From: Cinnamomum chago | Taxonomy: Eukaryota > Streptophyta > Magnoliopsida > Laurales > Lauraceae | Reading direction: 5' to 3' | Assembly: GCA_038049695.1 (NCBI GenBank) | Contig: CP142454.1 | Location: 21,646,501 to 21,710,500 of the forward strand | DNA: 64,000 bases | In this document: positions 1-16,500 of the stretch, piece by piece | Layout: each line of letters begins with the position of its first letter | How positions within the stretch are numbered: the first letter of the stretch is position 1 | Notes under the pieces: generated by a model | Told to the model about the DNA's origin: nothing | Databases searched by the model: none | Seen by the model: only the letters and a program-made list of their open reading frames with translations | Program-made: the position numbers and the translations under genes

Positions 1-263
1 TATTGAAAAACGAATTTATTTTTTATAAAAAATAAAAATATTTTTGCCGACTAAAAAAAACGTCAGTAAAAGTCAAATAAGCGTCGGTAAAAGTATAATT
101 TTTTGCCGACGAAAAATTAATTCGTCGGTAAAAGGTTTTGTCCACCATTTGTTGCCGACGTCTGGCCGACGAAAATATTTTCGTCGGTAAAGAGTTTTAC
201 CGACGTTTTAGTGACTTTTGGCGACGAAAATTGCCGTCGCTGAAAGTGCAGTTTCTTGTAGTG
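1..263. mobile_element. CACTA (En/Spm-type) non-autonomous element, right end only
   Basis: The segment is made of repeated subterminal motifs of the type TTTTACCGACG and its complement CGTCGGTAAAAG. It ends in the inverted-repeat terminus CTTGTAGTG at 255-263 (complement CACTACAAG), followed by CCT at 264-266. The complete copy at 9306-10398 is flanked by CCT on both sides, so this is the right end of the same insertion in the preceding repeat unit, cut by the window edge. No transposase is encoded. Confidence 0.85.
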
Positions 264-1324
264 CCTACCATGATTATTAACACATGTGGTTGCAAATTAG
301 TGGGTCCTGCATTGGGTCAATTGATTATTTTCATTCCATTTTTTATTTAGTATGTCATCTTGTGATTTTTTTAATAAATTACCAAACACTTTAAAGGTAT
401 ATTGAAAATTGTAAAAGTTGTCAAACACCATAAGTGACACTATATAATAATATGATACTATTTTATTATATGATAATGAAATCTTACAATATTTAAACTT
501 GTTGATATTATGTTATGCATCCAAATACCCCCTTAAGTAGGAGTTCTGTAAATGATCAATTTTATGGTGGGGCCAACTCTTAGTGGAGTGAAATTCTTAC
601 CGAGACTCATTGAAGAGGGGCATTTATTTAACATGGCCTATACTTTTCATAAGTACAACAACCCACTGAGTAGGCTCACAAGTTTTCTAGTGAGTCCAAC
701 ATGCATAGGATCTGGACACTCAGGATTGAACAAGAAGAGGTGACAAATTAAAATAAGGGACTCCAAATCTTCTAAGCACATTCATCATTACTAATCGATA
801 TGCAATATTCAATGGTTTAAGTCCCTGTTTGGCATTATTAATTTTTTCCTCTATTTTTCAAAATCTCTAAATTGGGTATAGATTTTGAGAATAGGAGTTT
901 AGCAGCCTCTTTTCTTTTTGTAGAGAAGTGTATCTATTTTTCACAACCCACCATTAATAATATGTAGAAAGTAGAGGAAAAAATAGAGTTGGGTGAATAG
1001 TGTTTTTGCCCATTCACACCCTGGTTCTTTTTTTTTAAATTTTTTTTCCTCAAGATCTAAGAGTGTAAATCAAGATCCAAACCGTTGGTTATATTCACAA
1101 GATCAAACACGGCCATGATACCAAATTTCAACCATTGGATCATCACCAAACTCGAGATAACTGTAAAAAAAAAGAAAAAGAAAAAAGAAGTGAGCCATTG
1201 TATGCAATTTTCTTAAAATTGTGGGCCTGAAAGGCAAAATCCACACAGTTAGATCTCTTTAGAAGGCCGAAACCGACTATGTGGTCAAAGTTCAAAGCTT
1301 GATACTTATTTTGGCACGGAAACA
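264..1324. other. Inter-gene spacer of the repeat unit, no gene seen
   Basis: AT-rich spacer between the CACTA element and the copia remnant. Short open frames here are repeated in every unit but resemble no known protein. A stretch around 820-1320 has MITE-like wording (a GTTTGGCATTATTAAT start and CCGTTGG / ACGGCC-type motifs also found in the MITE at 23190-23881), but clean termini could not be defined. The same spacer recurs at 10399-11446, 42770-43830, 53211-54270 and from 63652 to the window end. Confidence 0.6.
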
Positions 1325-1970
1325 TTCTCTTGTCATGTTGATCAACTGCTTAGACGAAAGAAGTGTTTGGGGTTAACAAGTTCTTTATCTTAAATCTTAC
1401 TTAAAGACATTCTTGAATTAGTGTAGCCTGTTTCACACTATCATTAGTGATAATGAGATCATCTACATATATTAGTACAATAGTATTATGCCAAATTTTT
1501 TGGTTCACAGGAGAGAGAATTTCGGGTGCTACTACATAAGCACAACATACAAGAAATTCTATGGTCTTCTACACCATATACTTGTGGTGCTTGCTTCGTG
1601 CTATAAAGTTCTTTCCACAACTTGCACACATATTTTGGCCTTTTATTCTTTGGTACCCAACTATAGGTGACCGGACCCCATTATCTTGGCATGTCCAGGG
1701 TCAGACCCCCTAACAGCCAGGTGAAAACCGATGCCTCAACCATTGAGGAAAGAGGTCATTCTCATATTCTGGCATTTGTTGATCCTCGGATCCACCCTGC
1801 TACATCTGCTACATCTTATATATTCCTTTTATCAATCTCTCTAGGTAGAAATCTGAAATGTATTATTGATGCCCATCTGCAAGGGGTTTCATGGTTTGCT
1901 TGTTGTGACAACAATAAAGAATCGTAAATTTTGCCACTGGATTCAATGTTTCATTGAAATCAACTATGTA
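1325..1970 (-). pseudogene. Ty1/copia reverse-transcriptase remnant
   Basis: Read on the minus strand, broken frames still show copia reverse-transcriptase motifs in the right order: VDFNETLNPVAKF near 1950, VCKLWKELYSTKQAP near 1600, and an LKYFLG-like PKHFFRLSS near 1360. Stops, frame changes and a short insertion (1666-1760) interrupt it. It is a dead fragment without LTRs. Its value is as a marker: the same fragment lies downstream of every CKX gene, so it was already beside the gene before the duplications. Confidence 0.7.
1666..1760 (-). repeat. Possible tRNA-related SINE fragment inside the copia remnant
   Basis: This stretch interrupts the copia remnant here but is absent from the copia remnant downstream of CKX-3 (24135-24845). 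Read on the minus strand it has a tRNA-like order: CAATGGTTGAGGCATCGG (box A-like), then GGGGGTCTGACCC (box B-like) about 30 bases later. There is no clear poly-A tail or target duplication, so the SINE label is tentative. The young array begins exactly at the same sequence at 33728. Confidence 0.3.
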
Positions 1971-2141
1971 TTGTTGACTAAACATGTGCACCCCTGACTA
2001 AACATGCGCCCTGTAAACGTGTGATGAGAATGACTTCGATCAATTAAAAGTGGGCCCGGTGTAAGTCAGATGTAAATCACTTACATACAAACTCCCTGCG
2101 GACGTGGCCACGTGTTCAATATTCTTCGACTTACTATGCTT

Positions 2142-2259
2142 CTTTTCTTTTTTTCTGCTTATTTAGATTGGACTAATTGCTTCAGGCCCAAAGAAAAGCC
2201 GAGTAAATTTTGAATTATAAACCGTAGTATTAGGCCAATTGAGCTACCCCTTGGGGTTT
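2142..2259 (-). mobile_element. Decayed tRNA-derived SINE
   Basis: On the minus strand it starts GGGGTAGCTCAATTGGCC (tRNA box A) and continues like the complete SINE at 26659-26831, but the box B region is deleted. It ends in an A-rich tail (the T-rich run at 2142-2157 on the plus strand). TATGCTT at 2135-2141 and at 2260-2266 is the likely target duplication. Counterparts lie at 34208-34325, 44654-44771 and 55090-55207. Confidence 0.65.
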
Positions 2260-2266
2260 TATGCTT

Positions 2267-3360
2267 GTTTGTTCAATACAAGAGTATTAAAAAGTGAAAT
2301 AAAGTATTGTGATTATTTTAACTTCGCGGCAAAAATAAAGTGGCCAAGTAAACTTATGATGCGACACCATTGACCTTTTACTCCACAACTATCTCTTTGT
2401 TTTTTTTTTTATTATAACAAAGTGAGATAAATTATAGCATAATAAAATTCATGACAAGCGTTTTTAATCTACACTACCTTGGTCACCGATTATTTATATT
2501 GTCTAAATAAGGATTTTGACATACCTCCACCTTTTACTTTAGTATACCTTGCTTTTACTTTTTTAATAATTTGACAACAATATTCCCTTTACTTGTTCAC
2601 AAATGTAAATAAATAAGCCCGACATGGTTAAAAATCTTAGGGTAAATTAGGTTGCATGAGAATTAAAACAACTTCATGATCTTAGCCATCAATTTAAAGG
2701 TCCTAAATTTATACTTTAGAATGCTTGAATTGATGACTAAGACCAAGACAATACCAACAACCCAAATCATCACTTTTAAGTGATTAAAATAAAAATGAAA
2801 AATCAATATATATATATATAATAATAAAAAACAACCATCAAATAACCTCCCTATTATGAAATTTGTTAAGGGAAGATGGGAAATGAGCACCCAACCATCA
2901 CCCTAGTAATCAAATCCTAGGAATTCAATCTCATTTACATCACAACCAGCTTATATCCTTTGTTGCTTACATCAAATCCTTCCCCCTCTCTCTACATGAG
3001 TCAGTTGTGCAATATTCTTGGTGCGTGCAGTCCTCACATATCAACAACAAATACCAAATATTTCATTGCCATGAATTAGACTATAAATAAATGAAACACA
3101 ATTCTTTTTTGAGGAAAAAAAAAATGAAACACAACTCTTCACCAGATTTAAAGGCATGAAACCCAAGTTTTTTTTTTTTTTTTTTTTTTTGAGAGACATG
3201 AAACCCAAGTTGAACATAGTTTTTATTTATTCATTTATTTATGGACTCAAGTTGAGAATGGCTATTACATCTCAATTTTCCTATATAAATGCTAAATCCT
3301 CTAGAAACTTTGGAGGAATTACTCTTTTATGAACAGTGATCATGGGGTTCTCTTCCTATC
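2267..3360. other. 3' flank of CKX-1, no other gene seen
   Basis: AT-rich DNA with a TA microsatellite near 2808-2822 and a long T run near 3169-3190. Its part nearest the gene (roughly 2880-3060) is recognisably related to the 3' flanks of CKX-2 and CKX-3, so it probably includes the old 3' untranslated and downstream region. No protein-like frame was found. Counterparts are 34326-35430, 44779-45873 and 55215-56309. Confidence 0.6.
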
Positions 3361-8303
<4,943 letters not shown>

Positions 8304-8370
8304 TCAAAGGAAGATAGACACTTAATCTGTTCTATGAGAGAGATGTGAAGGAAAAGTGAAGCAGTTTATC

Positions 8371-8380
8371 TTTTATAACC
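8371..8380 (-). promoter_or_regulatory. Likely TATA box of CKX-1, next to a GA/CT tract
   Basis: On the minus strand the sequence reads GGTTATAAAAGATAAAC, about 70 bp upstream of the start codon. Immediately upstream is a CT-rich microsatellite (GA on the plus strand, about 8389-8404). Its length differs among the four young copies. Confidence 0.5.
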
Positions 8381-8404
8381 GTGTGTGTGAGAGAGAGAGA
8401 GAGA

Positions 8405-9305
8405 AGTGCTTTTGAGCGTTTTCATAAATGAGTTTCCATCTTGTTTTTGTCTTTGTTGAGAAGTAGGGAGAGGTCGTGCTTGACATTAAGGAAGGCCAGA
8501 TCAAATAAGATTTGGAAATAGTAGAAAATAGTGAGGCTCCTAACTGGGGCCTACATGAGAAGCATTTAGACGGCCTCTTTACATGTAACATTGAAAGATT
8601 TTGCTCAAGGCCTATCATCAAATTTGGAAAAAAGATATTTTAAAAGATTTTATCATATTATCTACTAATTTAGAATATAAACTATGCAATAAAAAAGAAA
8701 GTGTTTGGATAACTTAGAAAGTATATATACAATATCTTACTTTGTTCTAAAAACCTTCATATTACGTTGTTCAAGAATATATTGTATGAGATAATCTTTT
8801 GTTACAAAATCTTTTTTACATATGAAAGAACTCATGGGCAACCATTAATTATAATGGCCCACTGTAAGTTTTAATATTAATGATCTTTATTGCAACTGTG
8901 ACTCCCACTATTATAATGGCCCCACAATGTTTACAAATTTAATGTGGGGTCCGATAACTATATCACAATCACATAGTCATTTTTAATTATCAATATTATG
9001 AGGGTCTTACTAATGTCACACTAGAGACCTTTCATCATGATTGTCAATATTAGGTGGGTCCTATACTACCAAAATTGGCTGGATTTCTCATTAACTACCA
9101 ATATTAAATGGGTCCCACGACGATTTCTCATAGGTAGATTGCTCAATGATGCTTGACATTAAATTAGCTCATTTGTGATAATCACTATTAGATGTATTAC
9201 ACTATGGCTATTAACATTTGGTGGACCTACCTTAATCAAACAGTATTGCTTGGATGCCAAGGTTTTAACATTTAATCCTACGATTTTTTAACAATAATGG
9301 GTCCT
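8405..9305. other. CKX-1 upstream region, no gene seen
   Basis: AT-rich region between the promoter and the CACTA element. It carries several GGGTCC / TGGGGTCC-type motifs. Compared with CKX-4, -5 and -6 it lacks about 94 bp near 9100, between short direct repeats of the form TAATATTAAATGGGTCC. The CACTA element therefore sits about 1 kb upstream of each young gene. Counterparts are 40551-41562, 50992-52003 and 61441-62445. Confidence 0.6.
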
Positions 9306-10398
9306 CACTACAAGAAACTGCACTTTTAGCGACGTTTTCATAAATTCGTCTGTAAAAAGTAAGCTTTTACCGACGTTTCAATGAAAACGTCGGTAAAAGT
9401 ATGTCTTTTCCCGACGTTTTTAACAAAAATGTTAGTAAAGGATAATTTTGAAAATTATATTATGAGTGCAGGAAAAATAAAAAAAACATACTTTCACCGA
9501 CGTTTTATAAAACGTCGGTGAAAGTACTTTTACTGATGTTTTTTAATAAGACGTCGGTAAAAGTTATTTGTATATGTATATTGGACATTTATATGGGACT
9601 GTATCATTATTGATTGTAATATTTGTTTAATGAGATGAATGATTTGATGAAAAATGGCGATGGTTGTTTGCATGCATTTTTTATATTGAATATAGGTATA
9701 TGAACAGATTTATCTTTTGATACAGGTACATAAACAGGTTTACAGGAAAATTATATTGAAAAATAAATTTATTTATTTTATTTATTTCAAAATACTTTTA
9801 CCGACGTTTTTTTTTGTCGGTAAAAGTATCTTGAAAAACAAATATATTTTTTTAAAAAAATAAAATACTTTTGCCGACGTTTTTTTTCGTCAGTAAAAGT
9901 ATTATGGAAAAAATAAAAATAAATAAAATACTTTCACCAACAGAAAAAACGTCGGTAAAAGTATATTAAAAAACAAATTTATTTTTTCTTCGGTAAAAGT
10001 TTTGTATTTACTTTTATTTTTTCCAGAATACTTTTACCGACGTTTTTTTCGTCGGTAAAAGTATTTTGAAAAACAAATTTATTTATTTTTTAAATAAAAT
10101 GATTTTACCGACGTTTTTTTTCGTAGGTAAAAGTATATTGAAAAACGAATTTATTTTTTATAAAAAATAAAAATATTTTTGCCGACTAAAAAAAACGTCG
10201 GTAAAAGTCAAATAAGCGTCGGTAAAAGTATAATTTTTTGCCGACGAAAAATTAATTCGTCGGTAAAAGGTTTTGTCCACCATTTGTTGTCAACGTCTGG
10301 CTGACGAAAATATTTTCGTCGGTAAAGAGTTTTACCGACGTTTTAGTGACTTTTGGCGACGAAAATTGCCGTCGCTGAAAGTGCAGTTTCTTGTAGTG
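9306..10398. mobile_element. Complete non-autonomous CACTA element, U1 copy
   Basis: The termini are CACTACAAGAAACTGCAC at the left and its complement at the right; CCT stands directly outside both ends (9303-9305 and 10399-10401), the 3-bp target duplication expected for CACTA/En-Spm elements. The interior is mostly alternating TTTTACCGACG and CGTCGGTAAAAG motifs, like expanded subterminal transposase-binding repeats, plus an AT-rich middle. At 1093 bp no transposase is present. It is about 114 bp shorter than the copies in U4 and U5. Confidence 0.9.
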
Positions 10399-11446
10399 CC
10401 TACTATGATTATTAACACATGTGATTACAAATTAGTGGGTCCTGCATTGGGTCAATTGATTATTTTCATTCCATTTTTTATTTAGTATGTCATCTTGTGA
10501 TTTTTTTAATAAATTGCCAAACACTTTAAAGGTATATTGAAAATTGTAAAAATTGTTGAACACCATAAGTGACACTATATAATAATATGATACTATTTTA
10601 TTATATGATAATGAAATCTTACAATATTTAAACTTGTTGATATTATGTTATGCATCCTAACACCCCCTTAAGTAGGAGTTCTGTAAATGATCAATTTTAT
10701 GGTGGGGCCAACTCTTATTGGAGTGAAATTCTTACCGAGACTAATTGAAGAGGGGCATTTATTTAACATGGCTTATACTTTTCATAAGTACAACCCACTA
10801 AGTAGGCTCACAAGTTTTCTAGTGAGTCCAACATGTATAGGATCTGGACACTTAGGATTGAACAAGAAGAGGTGACAAATTAAAATAAGGGACTCCAAAT
10901 CTTCTAAGCACATTCATCATTACTAATCGATAAGCAATATTCAATGGTTTAAGTCCCAGTTTGGCATTATTAATTTTTTCCTCTATTTCTCAAAATCTCT
11001 AAATTGGGTATAGATTTTGAAAGTAGGTGTTTAGCAGCCTCTTTTCTTTTTGTAGAGAAGTGTATCTATTTTTCACAACCCACCATTAATAATATGTAGA
11101 AAGTAGAGGAAAAAATAGAGTTGGGTGAATAGTGTTTTTGCCCATTCACACCCTGGTTCTTTTTTTTTTTTTCCTCAAGATCTAAGAGTGTAAATAAAGA
11201 TCCAAACCGTTGGTTATATTCACAAGATCAAACACGGCCATGATACCAAATTTCAACCATTGGATCATCACCAAACTCGAGATATCTGCAAAAAAAAAAA
11301 AAAAAAAAATGTGAGCCATTGTATGCAATTTTCTTAAAACTGTGGGCCTGAAAGGCAAAATCCACACAGTTAGATCTCTTTAGAAAGCTGAAAACGACTA
11401 TGTGGTCAAAGTTCAAAGCTTGATACTTAATTTTGGCACGGAAACA
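10399..11446. other. Inter-gene spacer of the repeat unit, U1/CKX-2 side
   Basis: Same spacer as 264-1324, with more base differences than among the young units, for example a lost AAC triplet near 10794. No gene seen. Confidence 0.6.
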
Positions 11447-12130
11447 TTCTCTTGTCATGTTGATCAACTGCTTAGACGAAAGAAGTGTTTGGGGTTAACA
11501 AGTTCTTTATCTTAAATCTTACCGAAAGACATTCTTGAATTAGTGTAGCCTATTTCACACTATCATTAGTGATAATGAGATCATCTACATATATTAGTCT
11601 ATTTCACACTATCATTAGTGATAATGAGATCATCTACATATATTAGTACAATAGTATTATGCCAAATTTTTTGGTTCACAAGAGAGAGAATTCCGGGTGC
11701 TACTACATAAGCACAACATACAAGAAATTCTATGGTCTTCTACACCATATACTTGTGGTGCTTGCTTCGTGCTATAAAGTTCTTTCCACAACTTGCACAC
11801 ATATTTTGGCCTTTTATTTTTTGGTACCCAACTATAGGTGACCGGACCCCATTATCTTGGCATGTCCAGGGTCAGACCCCCTAACAGCCAGGTGAAAACC
11901 GATGCCTCAACCATTGAGGAAAGAGGTCATTCTCATATTCTGGCATTTGTTGATCCTCGGATCCACTCTGCTACATCTTATATATTCCTTTTATCAATCT
12001 CTCTAGGTAGAAATCTGAAATGTATTATTGATGCCCATCTGCAAGGGCTTTCATGGTTCGCTTGTTGTGACAACAATAAAGAATCGTAAATTGTTGCCAC
12101 TGGATTCAATGTTTCATTGAAATCAACTAT
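11447..12130 (-). pseudogene. Ty1/copia reverse-transcriptase remnant downstream of CKX-2
   Basis: Same broken copia fragment as 1325-1970, in the same orientation and with the same inserted segment (11837-11931). It differs by a perfect 49-bp tandem duplication at 11550-11647. It lies about 1.4 kb beyond the CKX-2 stop codon. Confidence 0.7.
11550..11647. repeat. Perfect 49-bp tandem duplication
   Basis: Positions 11550-11598 and 11599-11647 are identical and start CTATTTCACACTATCATTAG. The other copies of this copia remnant have a single unit, so the duplication happened only here. Confidence 0.9.
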
Positions 12131-12294
12131 GTATTGTTGACTAAACATGTGCACCCCTCACTAAACATGCGCCCAGTAAACGTGTGATGAGAATGACTTC
12201 CATCAATTAAAAGTGGGCCCGGTGTAAGTCAGATGTAAATCACTTACATGCAAACTCCCTACGGACGTGGCCACGTGTTCAATATTCTTCGAGT
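11837..12294. repeat. Direct repeat bounding the old CKX-2/CKX-3 block, left copy
   Basis: This stretch matches 1666-2128 and the start of the young array at 33728. High similarity to the young units stops abruptly at about 12294, within TTCAATATTCTTCGA. The diverged block 12295-33727 therefore lies between two copies of a sequence of about 460 bp, as expected if unequal exchange between such repeats shaped the junctions. Confidence 0.7.
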
Positions 12295-13530
12295 TCATGG
12301 AGATACTATTTTGTCCTATCAATTTCAGCGAAACTGGAGATCCGGACTCATATTCTTCAATTGAAAGCTTGAGAGACTAGGATATGTATACGGGTGCAAT
12401 GACTTTTTTTTAGGCCCTTGCACAGTGTTGGCTTGTGCATGGTTTTCTTTCTCGGTGCAAGTGCTAGGAGGTGGAATAATGATCTTTTGAGTACAGATTG
12501 AGAGAATGGAGATTCCTATTAACCACATCTGAGACCACGTAAATAAAAGGTAGGCAAAACATTTTAAAATTTTTTCAAATGGCCCTTTTGTTTGCTCTAC
12601 TCTTTTTTCATTTTTATTGTTTATTCTTAGCTCTGATTTCTTATTGAAGAGGCAGAGGTGAAGATCTGCAAATGATAACGGTTGAGGAGTGAGTTCCACC
12701 TGGTGGGGAATATTGAAAAGTTTTTCCTTAGCCTCTACCAATGCCTAAAGGTTTTGACACGAATAGTTAGCTAAAGAAGTTTAAAATGATATCAGAGTCA
12801 ACCGATCGCGAGCCCAAATTCCAAGAAAAATTATTCGGAGCTGGAAAAAAAGCACGTCGCTTCCTCTAGTAATGCCTCGAGGTCTCGGTAGGAATGGTTA
12901 GTAAAGAAATTTAAGAGTAACCAAATAGTATTTTTTTTTTTTACTTGGGGAAATTATTTCTCCGAACATCACCCTTGTAAGTCAAATCCTAGGTAATTTC
13001 TCATCTTCCTTTCCACCGTATTTGTATCATTCTTCATCTCATTACTTTTCCTTAGTCACAACCACTTTACAATGAAATTCCTAGAAATTCAAAAAAAAGT
13101 AGGCAGACAGAACCAAAGAAAAATACACCCAGAGTGAAGGGTACACGCATCTCTTATTGAATTGAAACGTGTTAATATTTCTCAAATTGCTCCCCATAAG
13201 ATCCAACAGTTGTAAAAACTTTCAAGAAATTCTCTAATAAGAAATTGCTGAAAATGAAATTTGTGACAATGGCCCAAAAAATAATAATAAGAGTTCATCT
13301 TACACACACAAGGAGATCATATTTATTCAATGGAATTACAACATCAGGGATGCACACAAAGAGTTCATATTACATCTTCTTCTATTCAATCCTAAAAAGG
13401 TTTCTACTACTGTTTATTTCCTCTTAGCATGGGCTTGCTAAGAGCTACCTAATTATGATACCACGCAGGAGATAACAATACGTTCCTAAATTCTCTAGCA
13501 CGGACCTCAACCATGGGGGTTCTCACCATG
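12295..13530. other. 3' flank of CKX-2, no other gene seen
   Basis: Diverged from the young units but alignable by eye to the CKX-3 3' flank (shared TTCAATTGAAAG, TATTAACYRCATC, TCCTCTTAGCATGG and TGAGAGCTACCTAA-like strings, some with changes). A 138-codon open frame on the minus strand (12325-12741) has no recognisable motif and is probably chance. The nearest few hundred bases to the stop codon would include the 3' untranslated region. Confidence 0.55.
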
Positions 13531-16500
13531 CTATATAGGAGTGAAAATTCTCTGACCTGGGGATAAGATCTTTTTTGGGTCGAATTTCATTTTTCTCTCA
13601 ATGAACTTGTTCCACTTTTTGCCAAAATGCTTCTTCCATCCCACATTATTTTCAATATATGAAAGATACTGCTTACATTGGATCCCGGCCTCTTCGCAGA
13701 AGTTTAATATTCTTGTGTTTCGATCTGCCAAGTACTTTAAATCCACTTCATCTGTAGCGGATTGCAGAACCCCAACTGTGTAGATAATCTCTTCCTCTGG
13801 TATTACTGCAGAGGTCCTTTCATCCCACCTGCAATGCAAGTTCACGTGAATATAGAATCTCAGATGTTTATGGTCCGTGAAAGTTAGAACTGGGCCAAAA
13901 TCCAACCCATATAGTCATTGGAAGTTTTAGGCACAATTCAAGACTAAGGAATATCCAGGAGTTGACAGATTTAACTGGGGCAAGTGCCATGATGATGGAC
14001 ATTGGCATATAGTCGTCATTTAGCATGGAGATACCTACTTGTGTTTGTTCATTGGGTAGATGAGGATTTTGTCCGCAGTGGCATTTCTCTTAAGAATGCC
14101 CTTGAAAACTCCTCGGTCAAAGTCTAGAACTCTTGATTTGGGTATGAAGAGATTCAACCATGGATGGGGAATCTTTAGCTCTTCCTGATGGACCCTTTCA
14201 AGGAAATCTGTGTAGGAAACATCATTTGAAAAGACATATCCCGGAAGGAAGCTCAACCCTTTTAATAAAGAATCCACATCCTGCCAAACAAGAAAGATAT
14301 CCTAATGTTTTTAGGCTATTTCCATCAATTTCTCCAAACAAAACCCTACATGAGGGCACATTTGTGTCACCCCTTTTTCATGAAAAAAAAGAGTCATTTA
14401 GAAATCATTTTATAATTGCGAAAAAGGTTTTCTTCATTACATATAAATGCTCTTCTCTAATGAAAAACATCAAAAGCAGTACAATTTAAAAGTAAAATCC
14501 GAAAAACCATATAAAGGTGGCCGAAAAGAAGCGAGAAATGAGAGAACCAAAATTCAGAGGGGTGTACCTGATCAACGCTAGAATGAGAGTAATACTTGCA
14601 CAGTTCAAGACAATAAATCATGCCGTGTTGAGCTAATAGAGAACTGATTCTTCGGTGGTTCCTCCCTGAGGAAGTAGAGGACGTCCAATTATTTAACTCG
14701 CTTTCATTTGTGAGAAGAAATCCTTCTACGTAATTGAATCCGTTCGTGAGCCCATTGCCATCCTCACCCTTCAATGATATCAGATATTCCTGATCTCTTG
14801 TAAAATGCGAGAAATTGATGTATAGCAATCGCAGCCACCTTGCCTGCCAAGTGGCAACAGTTACTATTCCATCTTCTTCAACACCACACTAGCATGTAGG
14901 CCCCACAATATTGCTTTGACCGTCCAATCTATTACCTTAATCTGAGTACAACAACCCTTGTCTCTAGGGTGGGACCCAAAAAACTCCTTCCATGGCATTG
15001 GGGCATCTAGGGGCTCACTTCCCTTTAGATAGTCTTATATTTGTAGAGGTATTTTATTTTGTCGCATATGTCATGTAATATCATATCATAGAAATGAAAA
15101 ATATTCCCCTACTAGCATATATAGTGCAAGAGCAGTATAGCTTCATGGGGCCACCTACGCCCACCTTTGATTAATGTAACCCCCTTGATAATCTTGTCAT
15201 CTCATAATATATGGCTTTATTCCTCATTTGGCATAAAGAAACTTTTCCATCTGTCCTTCTCTATTTGATAGATGTTCATCTAAGTAGCTCCATGAGCTAT
15301 ACTGCATATTAACCGTATGTAGTCTACTTGTAAGAGAACGTTCTCCTTTATAAAGGATAAATAATGAGGTTGACTTTTGCATTAACTTCCCCTCTTTAAT
15401 CTAAAGCTATATGCATCATATTCCTCTGTTAAATAGATAAAATTCAAATCTCACTTGATTAAAATTTGGAGGAAAGAAATAGGAGGGTTGGCAAACGGGT
15501 GGGGTGAGTTCAATATGGGTCAGGTTGATGTGGGCTGTTTATATTTATGTCAAAACACAACCTGAATTTGACTCAAGTTTAAAACGGATTAGTTAACCTT
15601 ATAGGTTAATCCTACCCGACCTGCACAATTCGCACCCAAAGTGGAACGATCCATTTAACCCGGCCCACCAACCAACTTGTAGTAGCATGGCTCAAGCTCA
15701 ATCTATTCCAAGAATTAGGTTATATTTGAGTTTGGTTACACACACACACAAAAAGGCCCAATGTACAAAAATATTAAACCACCAAACCTTTTTATATCAA
15801 TTTAAACATGCAGGTTGACCCTAACCCAACTCTTACGTGGGTCAACCCTAACCCGATCCACCTTAATGAGGGTTATATTTTTGGAAATTTAACAATTCAA
15901 TGCTCTTTATACGCTCAATCCCTAAATTCATAACTAAAAGTCACTTAATGTCACCAAAGTCATTTAACTTAAAAGAAAAATTGTACTAGAGTCAAAAGAC
16001 TCCAATGACGTTTAATGACTTTTAATCATGAATTTGGAAATTAGGTGTCTAAGGGGTATTGAATTGTAAAATCCCCTATATTTTATTACTCATCACTGAT
16101 CCCTGCAATGCGACTGGACAAGTTTGCAGTAGGGCCAGATTTTGCCACCCCTAAATTGAGGAGAGAGCGTGTGACATGAATAGATTGGTTAGATGCAAAA
16201 GGTGAGAACTGCCTCAACCCACTCCCCACCCCCACAATCCCCCGGGGTGCATGGTGTGATCATTTTACCAAATAAAAAGATTCTTGAAGTCCATACCCTT
16301 TTTGGCGCCTGCACCAGTGGAATTCTAGCTCTAGTGATGATCCCAAACTGACCAAGTCCTCCCAAAACAGCATAGAACAGCTCTTGGTTAACTTGTTGAG
16401 AGCAAGTTACAATCTCCCCTTTTCCTGTTCCAACATGTGCATGATGACAGTGCATGCATGCATGGCCACTAAAATTACAATATATATATAAATTAGAGAA

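Noticed and set aside
138..350. Recurrent 60-90-codon open frames in the spacer (138, 552, 1488, 1667 and their copies)
   Set aside because: They recur only because the unit is duplicated. They overlap CACTA ends, spacer or copia remnant and show no conserved protein features.
820..1020. Possible MITE in the spacer
   Set aside because: MITE-like wording but no matching inverted ends or target duplication could be defined.
9306..10398. CRISPR-like array of short repeats
   Set aside because: The repeated motif occurs in both orientations with irregular spacing inside an element with CACTA ends, in plant DNA; no cas genes.
12325..12741. 138-codon minus-strand open frame downstream of CKX-2
   Set aside because: No domain or signal recognised; it lies in a flank that pairs with non-coding CKX-3 flank.
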